Shown: piece by piece, positions 28,097 through 39,300 of the stretch
Layout of the letters: each line of letters starts with the position of its first letter
How positions within the stretch are numbered: position 1 is the stretch's first letter
Notes under the pieces: model-generated
Seen by the model: the letters and a program-made list of their open reading frames with translations, nothing else
What the model was told of the DNA's origin: nothing
Databases searched by the model: none
Program-made: the position numbers and the translations under genes
Assembly: GCA_963576725.1 (NCBI GenBank)
Contig: OY755252.1
Location: 52,849,059-52,913,058 of the forward strand
DNA length: 64,000 nucleotides
Reading direction: 5' to 3'
From: Azorinus chamasolen
Taxonomy: Eukaryota > Mollusca > Bivalvia > Cardiida > Solecurtidae

Positions 28097-28310
28097 GACT
28101 GCGATTTTCTGTTAACCCTTTACTTGATGAATATTACAAGGCTCTGCCTGCTAAAAATATTAATGACTTTAATTCTAGAACGATATTTATTGAATTATTG
28201 CCATGGCTAAAAGTAGAAATTCATTTTGCCCCAATATCTAGACACTTTTTACTATGTCAGCATTGTCTCCCTTTACCTATTAAAATGTGATCGCTTAATA
28301 TACAGGACTA
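28097..28310. other. Boundary DNA before CpG-rich block
   Basis: AT-rich with a TTAACCCTTTACTTGATGAA half-MITE at 28113-28135. Composition changes sharply near 28,310. Confidence 0.4.
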
Positions 28311-28339
28311 CAGGTGGGTCGGTTTGGAGCCAATGATTG

Positions 28340-28480
28340 ACAGGTGACAAGCCCCGCCCCCTGTGACGTCATAGCGTCTCCGCGTCATCGACGCCACGTA
28401 ACAGCGAGTCACGCTTAGCCCCTCCCCTTAGAAGGGATGAGTCAGGGGACGAGTCATCGTCTATATATAGTAACGGAGCG
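28340..28480 (+). promoter_or_regulatory. Probable promoter of the virus-like gene block
   Basis: A CCCCGCCCC GC-box (~28353), a perfect CRE TGACGTCA (~28363) and a TATA box CTATATATAG (~28460) in order on the plus strand. They lie upstream of the small open frames and the ATPase gene. Confidence 0.45.
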
Positions 28481-28962
28481 TGAGAACGGTCATTCGTTTC
28501 TTTCGCGTCAACGACGCGGTACGGAAAAATTCCAGCCGGAAATGTCCCGACCGTATCGAGAGAAAAATATGCCACGTCCGCTACCTGGCACGGAAAATTT
28601 CAATTACATCCTAACCCTTTTCTAAAGAAACGTACGTTAACGGTTCCTTTCCGACGTAGACGGAAAATTACCAGCCTCCGCCGGAAATGCTATAACCTTT
28701 TATAGAAAAGACGCTAACGGTACTGGCCATCGCCACGTCGACGTCGGAAACCGTACATCCGTATAAGGAAAAGGACGCTATTTTTCCCGCCAACTTCTCA
28801 GAACTGATTTATTAAAAAAACAAACAAAGAACTATTACATTTTGTTTCGTTAATCAAAAGAATCAATAGTTTTTTTTTACATAAACAACAGAAGGAAGGA
28901 ATTTTAAGAAGAGGTCAGTGAGGTGCTCCATAGTGAGATATTTGAATAAATAGGACTTACAA
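28481..28962. other. CpG-rich leader region
   Basis: Contains three related GGAAA-type segments (ACGGAAAAATTCCAGCCGGA, acggaaaattaccagcctcc) spaced ~110 bp apart. A short open frame (28437-28625) is overlapped by an antisense one and is not called. Confidence 0.4.
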
Positions 28963-28983
28963 TTGATCTCACATTATTGTAGG

Positions 28984-29175
28984 ATGAGTTCGAGGTGTTC
29001 CGTCTGTTCAAATCCATGTCAAATAGAATGTGGCAAGTGCTTTGCCATTCTCACATACTTGGGACAGAAGCACAATTGCCCGGTAGAAGAAGAAGGGTTT
29101 TATGACGATCACGAGGGATCGTGTCCTATGTGCCCCGATTGTCAGGAAAAAGAGGATGAAAGTGTCGCCTGCTAA
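28984..29175 (+). CDS. Small Cys-rich protein, unrecognised
   Basis: 64 residues from the second Met (28984; a first Met at 28963 would give 70). It contains CSVCSNPC, CGKC, a C, then CPMCPDC, and ends acidic with a final C. Pairs of CxxC suggest zinc binding. It sits 600 bp upstream of the virus-like ATPase on the same strand and shares its CpG-rich composition. I cannot assign a family. It might be an accessory gene of the same element or an exon of it. Confidence 0.4.
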   Translation: MSSRCSVCSNPCQIECGKCFAILTYLGQKHNCPVEEEGFYDDHEGSCPMCPDCQEKEDESVAC

Positions 29176-29267
29176 CAAAGTCCGCATCTAATCTGGATCA
29201 AGGCTATTTGTCTTTGTGTGTATGACCCCGACCCCTAGACTAAGAGATAAAACAAAAGATTTCTGAT

Positions 29268-29400
29268 TCTAACAACAACAACAGCAACAACAACAGCAAA
29301 AACAACAAAAGCAACAACAACAACAACGGCGACAACAACCACTTCAACAGCGACAACAACAACAGCAACAGTAGCAGCAACAACAACAACAACAACCACT
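29268..29400. repeat. CAA/CAG tract
   Basis: Degenerate CAR repeat like the one inside the ATPase gene, in a frame closed by TAA before it and a TAG within it. It is probably a copy or remnant of the polyglutamine-coding tract 700 bp downstream. Confidence 0.85.
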
Positions 29401-29574
29401 GTTGTGTCTACAATGTAGGAAATGTCATAGACGAGAGAATAAATTATAAGCGCAGCATACGCATTAATTATATCTTTTTATCTTCAGTATAGCGTTGGAG
29501 GCCTAGATTGTCGCCCAATAGTAACAAGGCGTGGATTGGGGCAATTTGACTAGTTTTTCCACGAAGTGTACAGA

Positions 29575-29802
29575 ATGAGCGATTTTAGAAAGAGTAGCAT
29601 TTTGGGAAAAAAGGTTCGTTTCGACAACCGCATTCGTTGCCTAATTTACGTTATCCCGGAAGGGCATAGACTACGACCAGTACCCAAGAAAATATCCGTT
29701 TTACCTCCTCAGATGGTTAACGCTGACCATTCGAAAAAAGTAGCCCAAATAAAGAACAGCTTAAATAAACGGCTTTCACTATGGTTACCGGAATCGCTCT
29801 GA
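29575..29802 (+). CDS. Small basic protein with KVRF motif
   Basis: 75 codons from MSDF at 29575 (a first Met at 29566 adds three). Near the N-terminus it has GKKVRFDN, a match to the [RK]VxF docking motif for protein phosphatase 1. It ends with a basic, helix-prone segment (KKVAQIKNSLNKRL). It overlaps the first codons of the following ATPase frame by 22 bp if that frame starts at 29781. Function is unknown; the PP1 link is inference from a short motif. Confidence 0.45.
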   Translation: MSDFRKSSILGKKVRFDNRIRCLIYVIPEGHRLRPVPKKISVLPPQMVNADHSKKVAQIKNSLNKRLSLWLPESL

Positions 29803-30230
29803 AAGTCAAACACGCGGAAGTTTATAAGAGAAAGAACAATACAACAACGTGTATTGCGCTAAAAGGGAATCGAATCATGCATCGTTGTAATCTTTGCGAC
29901 AAGTCCTATACCTGGTTGGACAGTTTGAAACGACACCGGAAACATAAACACAACGACATATTTGACGATAAGGAACAGCAGCAGCAACAACAACAAGAGC
30001 AACGGCAACAACAACAACAGCAACAACAGCAACAACTGCAACAACAACAACAACAACGGCAACAACAACAACAACTGCAACAACTGCAACAGCAACAACA
30101 ACTGCAACAACAACAACGGCAACAACAACAGCAGCAGCAACAACAACGGCAACAACGGCAACAACAACAGCAACAGCAACAACAACAGCAACAGCAACAA
30201 CAGCAGCAACAACAGCAACAACGACAGCAG

Positions 30231-30261
<31 letters not shown>

Positions 30262-31559
30262 CGTTTACCTTTCAACACCCATTTACGTGTATCGTCAGCG
30301 GGCCAACCTCCTGCGGCAAAACTTTTTTTCTGTCCCAACTGCTACAAAATTCGGACAAGATACAACCCACGCCTCAACGTATCATCTGGTTATACAAACG
30401 ATGGCAGCCTTTGTACGACGTCATACGGAGAACCGTTTACCCGAAAGTGGAGTTTATACGAGGCGTTCCTTTAAACCTAGACAGTGACGAATTTCTAGAC
30501 CCTCGCGTCAACAACCTCATCGTTTTGGACGACATGGCTACCGAATCGGCCAAAGACCCGAGAGTCACGGACCTGTTCACCGAAGGCAGTCACCACAGAA
30601 ATTTATCCGTCATCGCTCTCAATCAGAACCTTTACTATAGTAAGGACCCGACCCAGAGAAGAAACTGCCATTACCTAGTGCTATTTAACAATCCCGTAGA
30701 CAGACAACAAGTCATGACCCTGGCCAGACAAATGTACCCGGGTAACTCTCGACATCTGTTACGTCATTTCGAAGAAGCCGTCGGGCAGCCGTACGGTTAC
30801 TTGTTGATCGATTTGAAACCGAACACGCTCGAACGCTCGCGTATGCGAGCCAATGTACTGGAAGATATAAGAGAGACGACCGAAGTTAAGGTCCAAAAAA
30901 CGGACTCCATCGACCCGTCGAAAGTTACCTGCCAACCCGTAAATAATCGTCAATCATTGGCGCCTACGGACCTCCTTACACGGAGCGACATGGGGATCAC
31001 GTGCGACCATTGCGGATCGATTCTATCGAATATACGTCACTTGCGAGCGCACGTCCAAACGTGGTGTCCGATGAAAAAAGAAGGTACCTCAGCTGATGAC
31101 GACAGTAACAGCGATTCGGACGATGAAAGGAATTTGGATGAAGACATCGCGGAATCCGACGATACCGAGGACGAAATCCTCGGTGAAGGATTAGAAAGAG
31201 AGGCGGACGAGGAAGACGAAACCGGTTCCGTTCAACGGTTCTCCGAGGTGGAAAAGTGGACGAGGCATTTTCGAAGAATGGCGGAAGGAAAAGTGCGACC
31301 GAATCACAAAGGTCACTATATCGTGGAAGACCCCCAAACCGGTTACGGCCGAGGGAAGGACGAAGGTCAACGGGTCATCCCTTGGGTAACGCCCATCGCC
31401 CAAGATATAGAAATGGCCAGATCATTAGTCAAAGGTCAAAGAAAGTTGACGGCTTCAGCGCGGAATCACCGAAGAGTCGTTAAGGAGAGACCAGCCGCAA
31501 CAGTACCCGAACCTGACTTTTCGATGAGGCCTCCCGGAATTCCGGCGTACGGATGGTAG
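29781..31559 (+). CDS. Virus-like genome-packaging ATPase (A32/FtsK-HerA type) with polyQ and zinc fingers
   Basis: 592-codon intact frame; Met33 (29877) is a credible alternative start because it avoids the overlap with the upstream frame. Seen in order: a C2H2 finger (C36, C39, H52, H57); a ~95-residue polyglutamine tract (about 65-160); Walker A GPTSCGKT at ~174-181; a hydrophobic strand ending in Asp-Asp (LIVLDDMA, ~244-251), the Walker B; a GSHHRNLSVIALNQN sensor-like stretch; a PYGYLLIDLKP block; a C2HC finger (C408, C411, H424, C429); an acidic stretch (~438-486); and a basic C-terminus. ATPases of this type pump DNA into capsids of Polinton/adintovirus-like and related large DNA viruses. 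Assignment is by motif order only. No capsid, polymerase or integrase gene was found nearby, so this looks like an isolated endogenous copy or a captured gene. The intact frame is notable. Confidence 0.72.
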
Positions 31560-31763
31560 AAACAAACTAGATACTCGGCGAATGTGACAATTGTTCGCGT
31601 AATAACATAGTGAAATACGATGACGAGTTCGCTATTTGTCAGCGAATTGTCAGTTTAGAAGAGACTATAGACAAGCTTCCCAACGTATACTAGAAAACAC
31701 AGTAGAAGAACGCACTCGGCGATTTTGTTGCAGTTGCCATTTTTGACTTATGTAAACGAATGA

Positions 31764-31769
31764 AATAAA
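31764..31769 (+). promoter_or_regulatory. AATAAA polyadenylation signal after the ATPase gene
   Basis: GAATGAAATAAAAG, 205 bp after the stop codon, followed by a T/GTCT-rich region. Confidence 0.5.
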
Positions 31770-31834
31770 AGTTGATGGATTGGAAAATGAAATGGTATTC
31801 GTTCTCTTTTCATCTCATCATGTCCCCCTATGTT

Positions 31835-31995
31835 TATTTTTTTCTCTCTTTTTTTTTTGTCTGTCTGTCTCTGGCAGTGTGCCCTTGTGTATGTCTGTCT
31901 GTCTGTTTTTTCGTCTGTCTGTCTTTTATATGTCTGTAGTTGTGTATGTCAGTATGTCTGTCTCTCTCTCTGTCTCTGTCTCTCTCTCCCTCTTG
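31835..31995. repeat. (GTCT)n / (TCTC)n simple repeat
   Basis: GTCTGTCTGTC blocks mixed with TCTCTCTC. Open frames here on both strands are artefacts. Confidence 0.92.
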
Positions 31996-33880
31996 GATCC
32001 GGATGAGACTCTGGGTTATGAAGACAATTTTTGAATTAGATGGGATTAAGGTCAGCAAATCCGTCGGTGACTCGGTCAAGGATAGTCAAACACATTGCGT
32101 TAATTTTTGCGTTAAGCGTCCGTCTCAAAACTTATCTTCTTTTAATAATTTCTTTAAGATAGGTATTACTGTAAGTGTAAAACGTAAATTTGGATAAGCC
32201 AATATAGTGTAGTTGATTTAATATATCTTCGATATACGAGGGTTTGACAGTATTTACAAAGTTGGCTACATTCATCGCTGCGCGTTACTAGCGATGATCG
32301 TTTTAAAAATGTCCTTGTATTTATTATCATTTCGAGGGAACATAGGAGGGTTTGGCTTCTGATCGGCTTCCGCTCTAGCAAACGTCTAAATTCCAGATGA
32401 GAGGATTTGAATCTAAACTATTTTCCTCGGAATCGATGTTTTTAGCGGGATAATGGTTATTTATGTACGCAACGGATATACTTCCTCGGGCTGCTTAGAC
32501 CTTTTATCTGTTGATTTTAAGGCCAAGGTGAATAGCGTAGATCCACATTAAACGGTACATTTAAGTCTAATCACTTCGGTTAAAGTATAAGGGTTAGTTC
32601 TGCGATATATCTCGCGTCGACATATATGTATTCTGGTACATTATTCGGTATATGAAGGCATTGGATATAGTTCGCGTGCACTCGCAGTTAAAAGTCTGAC
32701 TGTCCTTATCTGACGGAGTCAAAGCGGTTTTTCGCGATAGACAGAACAGTCAACCCTCTCTTAAATAGGCTACTTTTACGTATAAGGTTGGTACTGCTAC
32801 GAAAATCTCGATCTTTAGCAGAAACCTTTATTACGACGTGAACATTTTTCCCGACTCGGCGTTGTTGGTTTAATGCTTTAGCTGAACGTCGGTGCCTTTG
32901 TCATTTTCTAGAGGTATAAGGGTGAAGGGACGGCGAACTCGGTATATATTCTGGTGAGATTTTTCTTCGAGTGATAAAACTTTAGCGATTTGAAAGAGAA
33001 AAAGAGAATAGTTTCCAAACTAATTACCACTGGTATTTTGAAATAAATGATGATACCTTTTTCGAGAAACGACGAATTTTTCTACGGACGATTGAATCAC
33101 GTTTCGAGTTTTAGGTTTTAAAAACGGAAAAGAGGTAAAAAGTGTAGGTTAAGGGTTCAATCGGAATGTAAACATTCGCCATGGCTACGGTTAGTTAATC
33201 GCTTAGCTGCCCTTTCGCTGAACGGGGAAAATGCGGTCCGCTGTTAGTGACGATCGTCTATTTAAGAGCATCTAAGTTGGATTTTCGTTTTAGTTTCGAC
33301 GATTAGGTTACGGACGTGCCGAGCGGCGTAGACCCGATTCGTCGAACGCTCACTATATTTACCAAACCGCATTTCAGAGGGATTTCGTTTGGATGTTGTT
33401 ACCTAAGGATTCCTAGTAATCATCCACTGCAGAGATGTAGTGCATTGTCAGCGGACCTGAAACCCGGTTCAGATTTTTGCAAATGAAAAACGGAATACGT
33501 TTTTGATAAACGTACTACAATTTCAGCGTTATATAATCATCAATTTGAGGTTCGATTCCGTATAAAACGCATGCAAAAAAACAAGGTTTGGTCGGCGAAA
33601 AAAACCCAGTTCACCGATGATAAACGCATACGCAGTCTTATGACGTCACGGGTCCATTCATAAATCTGGACTATCGGGCTTTGCGACAGTGATAATTCCG
33701 GTATACATGCGGTCATTGTCGATGAACAATAAATCAATTGCAATACGAATCGACAAATTACTGGCTTCATTTTTACCAGAGACTCTTTTAAAATTTCACC
33801 GAATTTACAGTTTCACTAACATTTTTTCCGGTTACGAAATGGCGAGGTGACGAGTTGACCACAGATACCCTCTCTTATGA
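31996..33880. other. CpG-rich, gene-poor remainder of the virus-like block
   Basis: CpG dinucleotides stay frequent (TCGCGTCGACATATATG, ACGTGCCGAGCGGCGTAG) but no frame exceeds ~76 codons on either strand. It could be a degraded part of the same element or a long regulatory region. A second CRE TGACGTCA lies at ~33,642. At 33,828-33,868 the motif GGTTACGAAATGGCGAGGTG, acgagttgacc matches the end of the Mutator-like element at 42381-44010. Confidence 0.45.
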
Positions 33881-33918
33881 AGTACATACATTCTTTTATT
33901 TTAGATAAGATTCTAATA

Positions 33919-34122
33919 CAGTAAAACCTCTCTATTACTATCACTGAAGTACGTTAACTATCTGATGTTCAATGCAGGCGAATGCTTATACCAAGCCTAT
34001 TCAAGGTGAATGTGAAACAGAAAGCTGATTCACCTTCACCTTTCGTTAATTTAAGCTACCACCTGTCTTTCATAAAACGAATTAGCCCTCTTTTTAGGGG
34101 TCGTAATAAAGAGGGTTTACTG
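33919..34122. mobile_element. Tc1/mariner-like hairpin MITE
   Basis: TA-CAGTAAAACCTCTCTATTAC at left and GTAATAAAGAGGGTTTACTG-TA at right. The inner stem (TTCAATGCAGGCGAA, ttcacctttcgtt) is weaker than in sister copies. Confidence 0.72.
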
Positions 34123-34900
34123 TATTTTATGTCTTTGTTGAGAAGATACATACACCATAACATACAGAAATACAATTAAATGGAACAGGATACAAGGAAC
34201 AAGGTACCATACCACTACCAAATGGCTACTATATGAGCTATTGGATCAGGTTCTGTCCTGCTTGTTTATTGAATAAAATAAGTATAAATCTGAAGTCTCT
34301 AGTAAACCATGTTAAGGGCTAACGATTTTTTGGCCGAGCTGGGTCGATTGAATCTGGCCGATTAGGACTAGGACGAGTTGGACCAGGCCGACTTTTAAAT
34401 TGGCCGAGTTGACCCGCATTCAACTAGGCCACCCTACATGTTGAATTTGTTATGATTGGAAACGCTATTTGAGTAAATGGTGGCTATCAAGAGAGCATTG
34501 AAAATAAACTGGATTAAGGTAAGTTGATAAGTTATGATTTCAGAGCGTTTTATAACAGTGTGGTCCTGGAGACCGAAACTCCACCAATCATGGAACTTGG
34601 GTGGGGTAATTTTTTAAGGTTTTAATATACCTTAAGCTATGCGCAACGTTGTACATAAACTACATTTAATTTCGTACGTGACATTTATGCAATTTATGCA
34701 TAGTGATACTAAGCAGGATTCAATAAGGATATTGAGCTATATCCAGTCCATGCATGCATTCTTAAATAGTATTCTTAAAAGCTACTTTCGGTTTTGATAT
34801 CTAATCATCTCATTGATGATACAAGATCCTGATCAAGCGCAAATTACTTAGTGTGATCAATAGCATATAAATGAAATTTGCAAATGAAACATAAAGAGAA
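34123..34900. other. Intergenic DNA
   Basis: A GGCCGAGTTG/GGCCGATT-type short repeat at 34330-34430, otherwise unique AT-rich DNA without genes. Confidence 0.4.
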
Positions 34901-34901
34901 G

Positions 34902-35141
34902 GGACAGAAATTATCTTCAGAATTGTTGATAGATAGAAAAAATATTTTTTTCTTTTCTCCTGTGAATTGATTCCGTAGAGAAAACATGTACAATTTTATT
35001 GTTTTTGAAAATGGTTTTGTAGGACAGAAATTATCTTCAGAATTGTTGATAGATAGAAAACTATTTTTTTCTTTTCTCCTGTGAATTGATTCCTTGGAGA
35101 AAACATGTACAATTTTATTGTTTTTGAAAATGGTTTTGTAC
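34902..35141. repeat. 120-bp direct tandem duplication
   Basis: Two nearly identical 120-bp copies starting GGACAGAAATTATCTTCAGA. The second differs by a few bases. The 110-residue minus-strand frame is just the repeat. Confidence 0.93.
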
Positions 35142-35149
35142 ACCAGGTC

Positions 35150-35495
35150 AAAAGAAAACAAAGCATGATCAGTCATATTCTAAAAGGTTTGGACAACACA
35201 TCTGCCACTCTGCTAATAGTAATTTAAAAGATGACTGTAGAACAAGGGGTAACAATATGAAACTCTGTAAGCCAAGGGCTAGAACTGAACAGAGAAAGGG
35301 TAATTTTAGCCATAGATACGATAACGTAGCTCTATTCCTAAATAGAGCTAGTCAATATCAGTCTTACAGCTACGATATCGCATCTATTTTAGCCATAGAG
35401 TAATAGACCTCTGGAACTCTCTCCCTAACAGTGTAGTTCAGGTACCCACACTAAATGCATTTAAAACAAAGCTGAATGGGCACGGGGGTCACTAA
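35150..35495 (+). mobile_element. LINE ORF2 C-terminal remnant, interrupted by a small MITE
   Basis: The plus strand encodes pieces reading CRTRGNNMKLCKPRARTEQR then FSHRVIDLWNSLPNSVVQ and TLNAFKTKLNGH, the classic C-terminal tail of CR1/L2/jockey-type reverse transcriptases. An ~85-bp insertion (35308-35391) separates the halves. The stop follows at 35493. Confidence 0.78.
35313..35382. mobile_element. 70-bp MITE inside the LINE tail
   Basis: Ends GATACGATAACGTAGCT and AGCTACGATATCGCATC are inverted repeats at 15 of 17 bases. The flanking TTTTAGCCATAGA is duplicated (35302 and 35385). A second small hairpin, AGCTCTATT-AATAGAGCT, lies inside. Confidence 0.65.
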
Positions 35496-36029
35496 TAAAG
35501 CTAACAAGTTTGATGCCAAGTGCTGTTACCCATATAAGTGAAGTGTCGACATTGACAAAAGACAGTAAAGCAGTATAGAACTGTATAGAACTGTGACTAG
35601 TATGTTTATATATGAAATGAAAGTGAAAATCAACGTTCACTCCTAGTGAACTGACAGTGTAGTTTTTTTTTTTTAACACAAAATGAACTATATAAAGGTA
35701 TTCATGCAAGTGAAGTGACCCATAAAGAACAATACTGGAACCGATGTATAAAAATTCAACTGAAGAGAACAAATACAAATGGGCCGAAGAAACTGCAAAG
35801 CTTATGCAACACTGATGCATTTGCTCTCGAATCTACATGAACGACTTGAACTACATGAATCTGATCTGGATCTACTCTGTTTACAAAGGGATAAGAATCT
35901 ATGGAGTAAAGTGTTAAAGTTAACAATTTCGGTACTGATTTGGTATCATTATGTCTACCCCCATATTTATCAGTTCTCCTATGATTCCAAGCTATGTGTA
36001 TGAGAACAATTGGGGATCAAACTTGGAGC

Positions 36030-36200
36030 TCATACAGTCACAGCCCGCGTTGGGTGCCAAATGTAACAGGGTGTTCCTATAAAGAAACATACCCGCTCAG
36101 ACCCCGGATCGAACCCAGGTCGCCAGGTTCGCAGTCATACACTCCAGCATGTGGCCATAAAAGCGCACTTGTACGCCAAAGGCCGTACAAGTGATGATAA
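36030..36200 (-). repeat. tRNA-like repeat related to 20719-21362
   Basis: The minus strand has a B-box GGTTCGATCC (36106-36115) and further on GTTACATTTGGCACCCAACG (36050-36071), the same junction as in the tandem array at 20.7-21.4 kb. A-box is weak. Not a functional tRNA. Confidence 0.5.
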
Positions 36201-36305
36201 ACCGACACACTGTGACACATCTAAATTGGTTCCTAATTTACTGAGATACATGTGCATACGTTTTGTCTAGTTTACCATCTGAGTACTTAATTCTGTAAAT
36301 TTCAG

Positions 36306-39300
36306 GATCTAGATCAAGCAGTCCTCAGTGAAGCCTGTGTACCAAATATCTTCCCAGGGAACAGCACCAAGAAAATCTCAAATGGCAAGTATTTATATGT
36401 TAGGAGGAGAAATACAAAAAAGTTTGTGTTACCCTTTACCTCATGAATATTTATGTAAAAAATTATGATATCATGAATATTAATTTTATTTGATTATGGG
36501 TAATTTTTAAAATGGCATATCAACAAATGATTTCTTTGCTGCAGAAATGGTTTTATCATGCTCTATCAAATTTCTTAAAAGAATCTGTATCCATGATGAT
36601 GTAGAATGGGTTACTATCATCACGAAGTAAATCTGTATTTACTTCGTGCTATCATATATGGCTACCGAAAGAAAAATATTTAAACGTTTTTTCTCTCCAA
36701 AACCGGTGAACCAATTTGAATGACATTTGGTAGGAATAGTCGCCAAATAACCCTATAAATATCAAAATTGTCAAAAATCAAATCGATATTTTAAAAACCA
36801 GTTAATCTCTTTCCCTGTTCTATATTTAGTCCAAATTTCATTTCCTACTGAATATTCATGGACAAAATACTTGTAGTTATAATTAAATATGGAAGGTGCA
36901 TCACTGTAGCTACATGTATTTCAGAAAGTAAAGAAATAGAGATCTATCAATTTCCATTTGCAAACAGACCAGACCCTGATCAGACAGCTCCTATAGGAGC
37001 CATCTGATCTGGGTCTACTCTGTTTGCAAATGTGTGAAAACACGTTTATAAACTGATTGAGAGAAAGGGTTAATGTTGATTCTCAGACCACTACCTCCCG
37101 TAATATAATATTAGCAGGTTCCTAGGTAAACTGGAATCTTATCCTTAAAAACTCAAAATGTTAAACAAATGTGACTGATCCTAATAGGTATAACATTGCA
37201 GAGATCTTCCAGGAAAATTCTTTTGTTTGTTATTTTGTAAACAGCTAGTGTAGACAACAGACATGACAGAGCTCTCCGAAATGAGGAATTGCTACATTGG
37301 TGTCAGAACTTACAAACTAGAAGTGAAATACACTTATACTTCATTTTCAAGTGTTTTATGCACATCGTTTAAAAGGCTTTTATATTTTTAGCTCACCAAA
37401 CCACAAAGTGCTCGGAGTGAGATTTTGTGTTCGCCTGATGTCTGTCTGCGTGCATCGTGTATGGTCAGTTGTCAATAATTTAAACCTTAAATCTTCTCCT
37501 CTGAATCTACAAGGTTCTCAGCTTTTATCTTTGGCACATAGCATTATGTTAAAGCCACTGTTGTTTTTTTTCCAGTTGTAATGCCTGAGACTCTATCACA
37601 ACCCAACAAAAGAAAGGAGTCCAATTCAAGTGATCAACCTGGTTTACCCAAAGTGCAGCGGACACTACAAATTATAGATGTAGTTTGCCAAACAACTGAT
37701 CATGATTATGTAAAATCCAGCAGTCCAGTACTTTCTGTGATTGACCGTACAGAACTTGAATGGTTCCATGAGCATCTAAGTTGGACCCATGGAAATAATC
37801 CAATTATAAATACTATGACACTGGCCGTTAGTTATGTATCCAAATCGTGGGGAGGCAGGTCTTTTGTCAAGCACAAAACTTTACAGGATGAATTTTTCAT
37901 GTATGGACAGGTCAGACTGTAATAGCTGTTTGTGGATTCAATATAACAAGTGACCTTAAAAAGAAAGATGTGAACATTTCCAAAGCCAGTGTACACATTG
38001 ATAGAATAAGTCAATGAATAGACTTCCACCTGAATTTAAATATGCAGGATTTGATGAAGCAAATTTTCACAGTGTGTTCATATCTCACATACTTTAACCC
38101 TTTCCTTCATATGCATGTTTTCTCGCATTTGCAAACAGAATAGACCGAGATCAGACGTATAGGAGCCGTCTGATCAGGGTCTACTCTGTTTGCTAATGAA
38201 ATTTGACAGATCTGTTTCTTCAGTTTCTAAATGGCTGTGATGTTCAACCTTCCATATTTCATTACAACTGTATCGGCCATGAATATTCAATAGGTATTGA
38301 AATTCGGAATAAATATAGAACAGGGAAAGGGTTAAGCTGTCAATTAGTTGTTGTTGACTTGACTGTTTTATGTTGTACAGTGTACCAGAGGAGCAGATAA
38401 GAACTATATTTTGAGTAATTCTCACTTTCAAAAGTAATTTAGCATCAAACAAAACAAATTGGGTGCATGCACCTGGTCTAAGGTAATTGGACGTTTTAGA
38501 TTAAATGAACTATTCCTAATTGTCATTTAATACATTTACCTCAAATGAATATAGTATCTATATAAATAATTTCCTATTGGTTTTTTGTGTCATCTGCTGA
38601 GAAGCAGTTTGCCAGATAGGGATGATTTTTCCATCGTCTGTCTGTCAGTCTGTCTACCCGTCACAAATTGCAAGGTTCAGAGTTTAGGTCAGCCTCATTG
38701 GCAGATGACACATGTGTTCTGTGAACACCTCTTGTTACCCAAAACACTACTTATATTTTTTTCCTCTGGTATACTAGAATTGATTTGACTGAAAGTATTT
38801 GGATACTGTATATTATACAATGTATGAATAAATATTATTTATGAATGATAGATAAGTTTAACCCTTTTCTCCATGAATATTCATGTAAGAAATAATGACA
38901 TCACTATTTATTATGCCGCCACAATGTGGTGGCATATAGGGTTTGCTCTTGTCTGTCCGTTGTTCCGTATGCACATCTTGAAGAATTTTTCGGGGCTCTT
39001 TCTTGGAAAGTATTTGTCAAATCCACACTAAACTTTACACAAATGTTTGTGACCATTATGTCTTGGTCAAGTTCTATAGCCATGTAAATTGCTTCAGTGG
39101 TTTATGAGTTGCAACCCTTTATTTGCAGCTCCAGACTCTTTCTTGAAAGTATTTGTCCAATTCTCATCAAACTTTACACACATGTCTGTTGCCATTATGT
39201 CTTGGTCATGGTTGATAACCATGTAAATCGCTTCAGTCATTTAGGAGTTGCGACCCTTTATTTGCAAAAATGATTTTAAAAATATTTTGTCCGGACTCTT

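Noticed and set aside
29859..30474. 159- and 170-codon Leu-rich and Asn/Ser-rich frames overlapping the ATPase gene
   Set aside because: Out-of-frame and antisense readings of the CAA/CAG tract.
31780..32197. Frames rich in SVCLSLSLSL and DRDRERDRHTD
   Set aside because: Translations of the GTCT/TCTC simple repeat.
28361..33651. GTGACGTCATA near both ends of the CpG-rich block as terminal inverted repeats
   Set aside because: TGACGTCA is itself a palindrome (CRE site), so inverted matching is automatic; flanking bases do not match.
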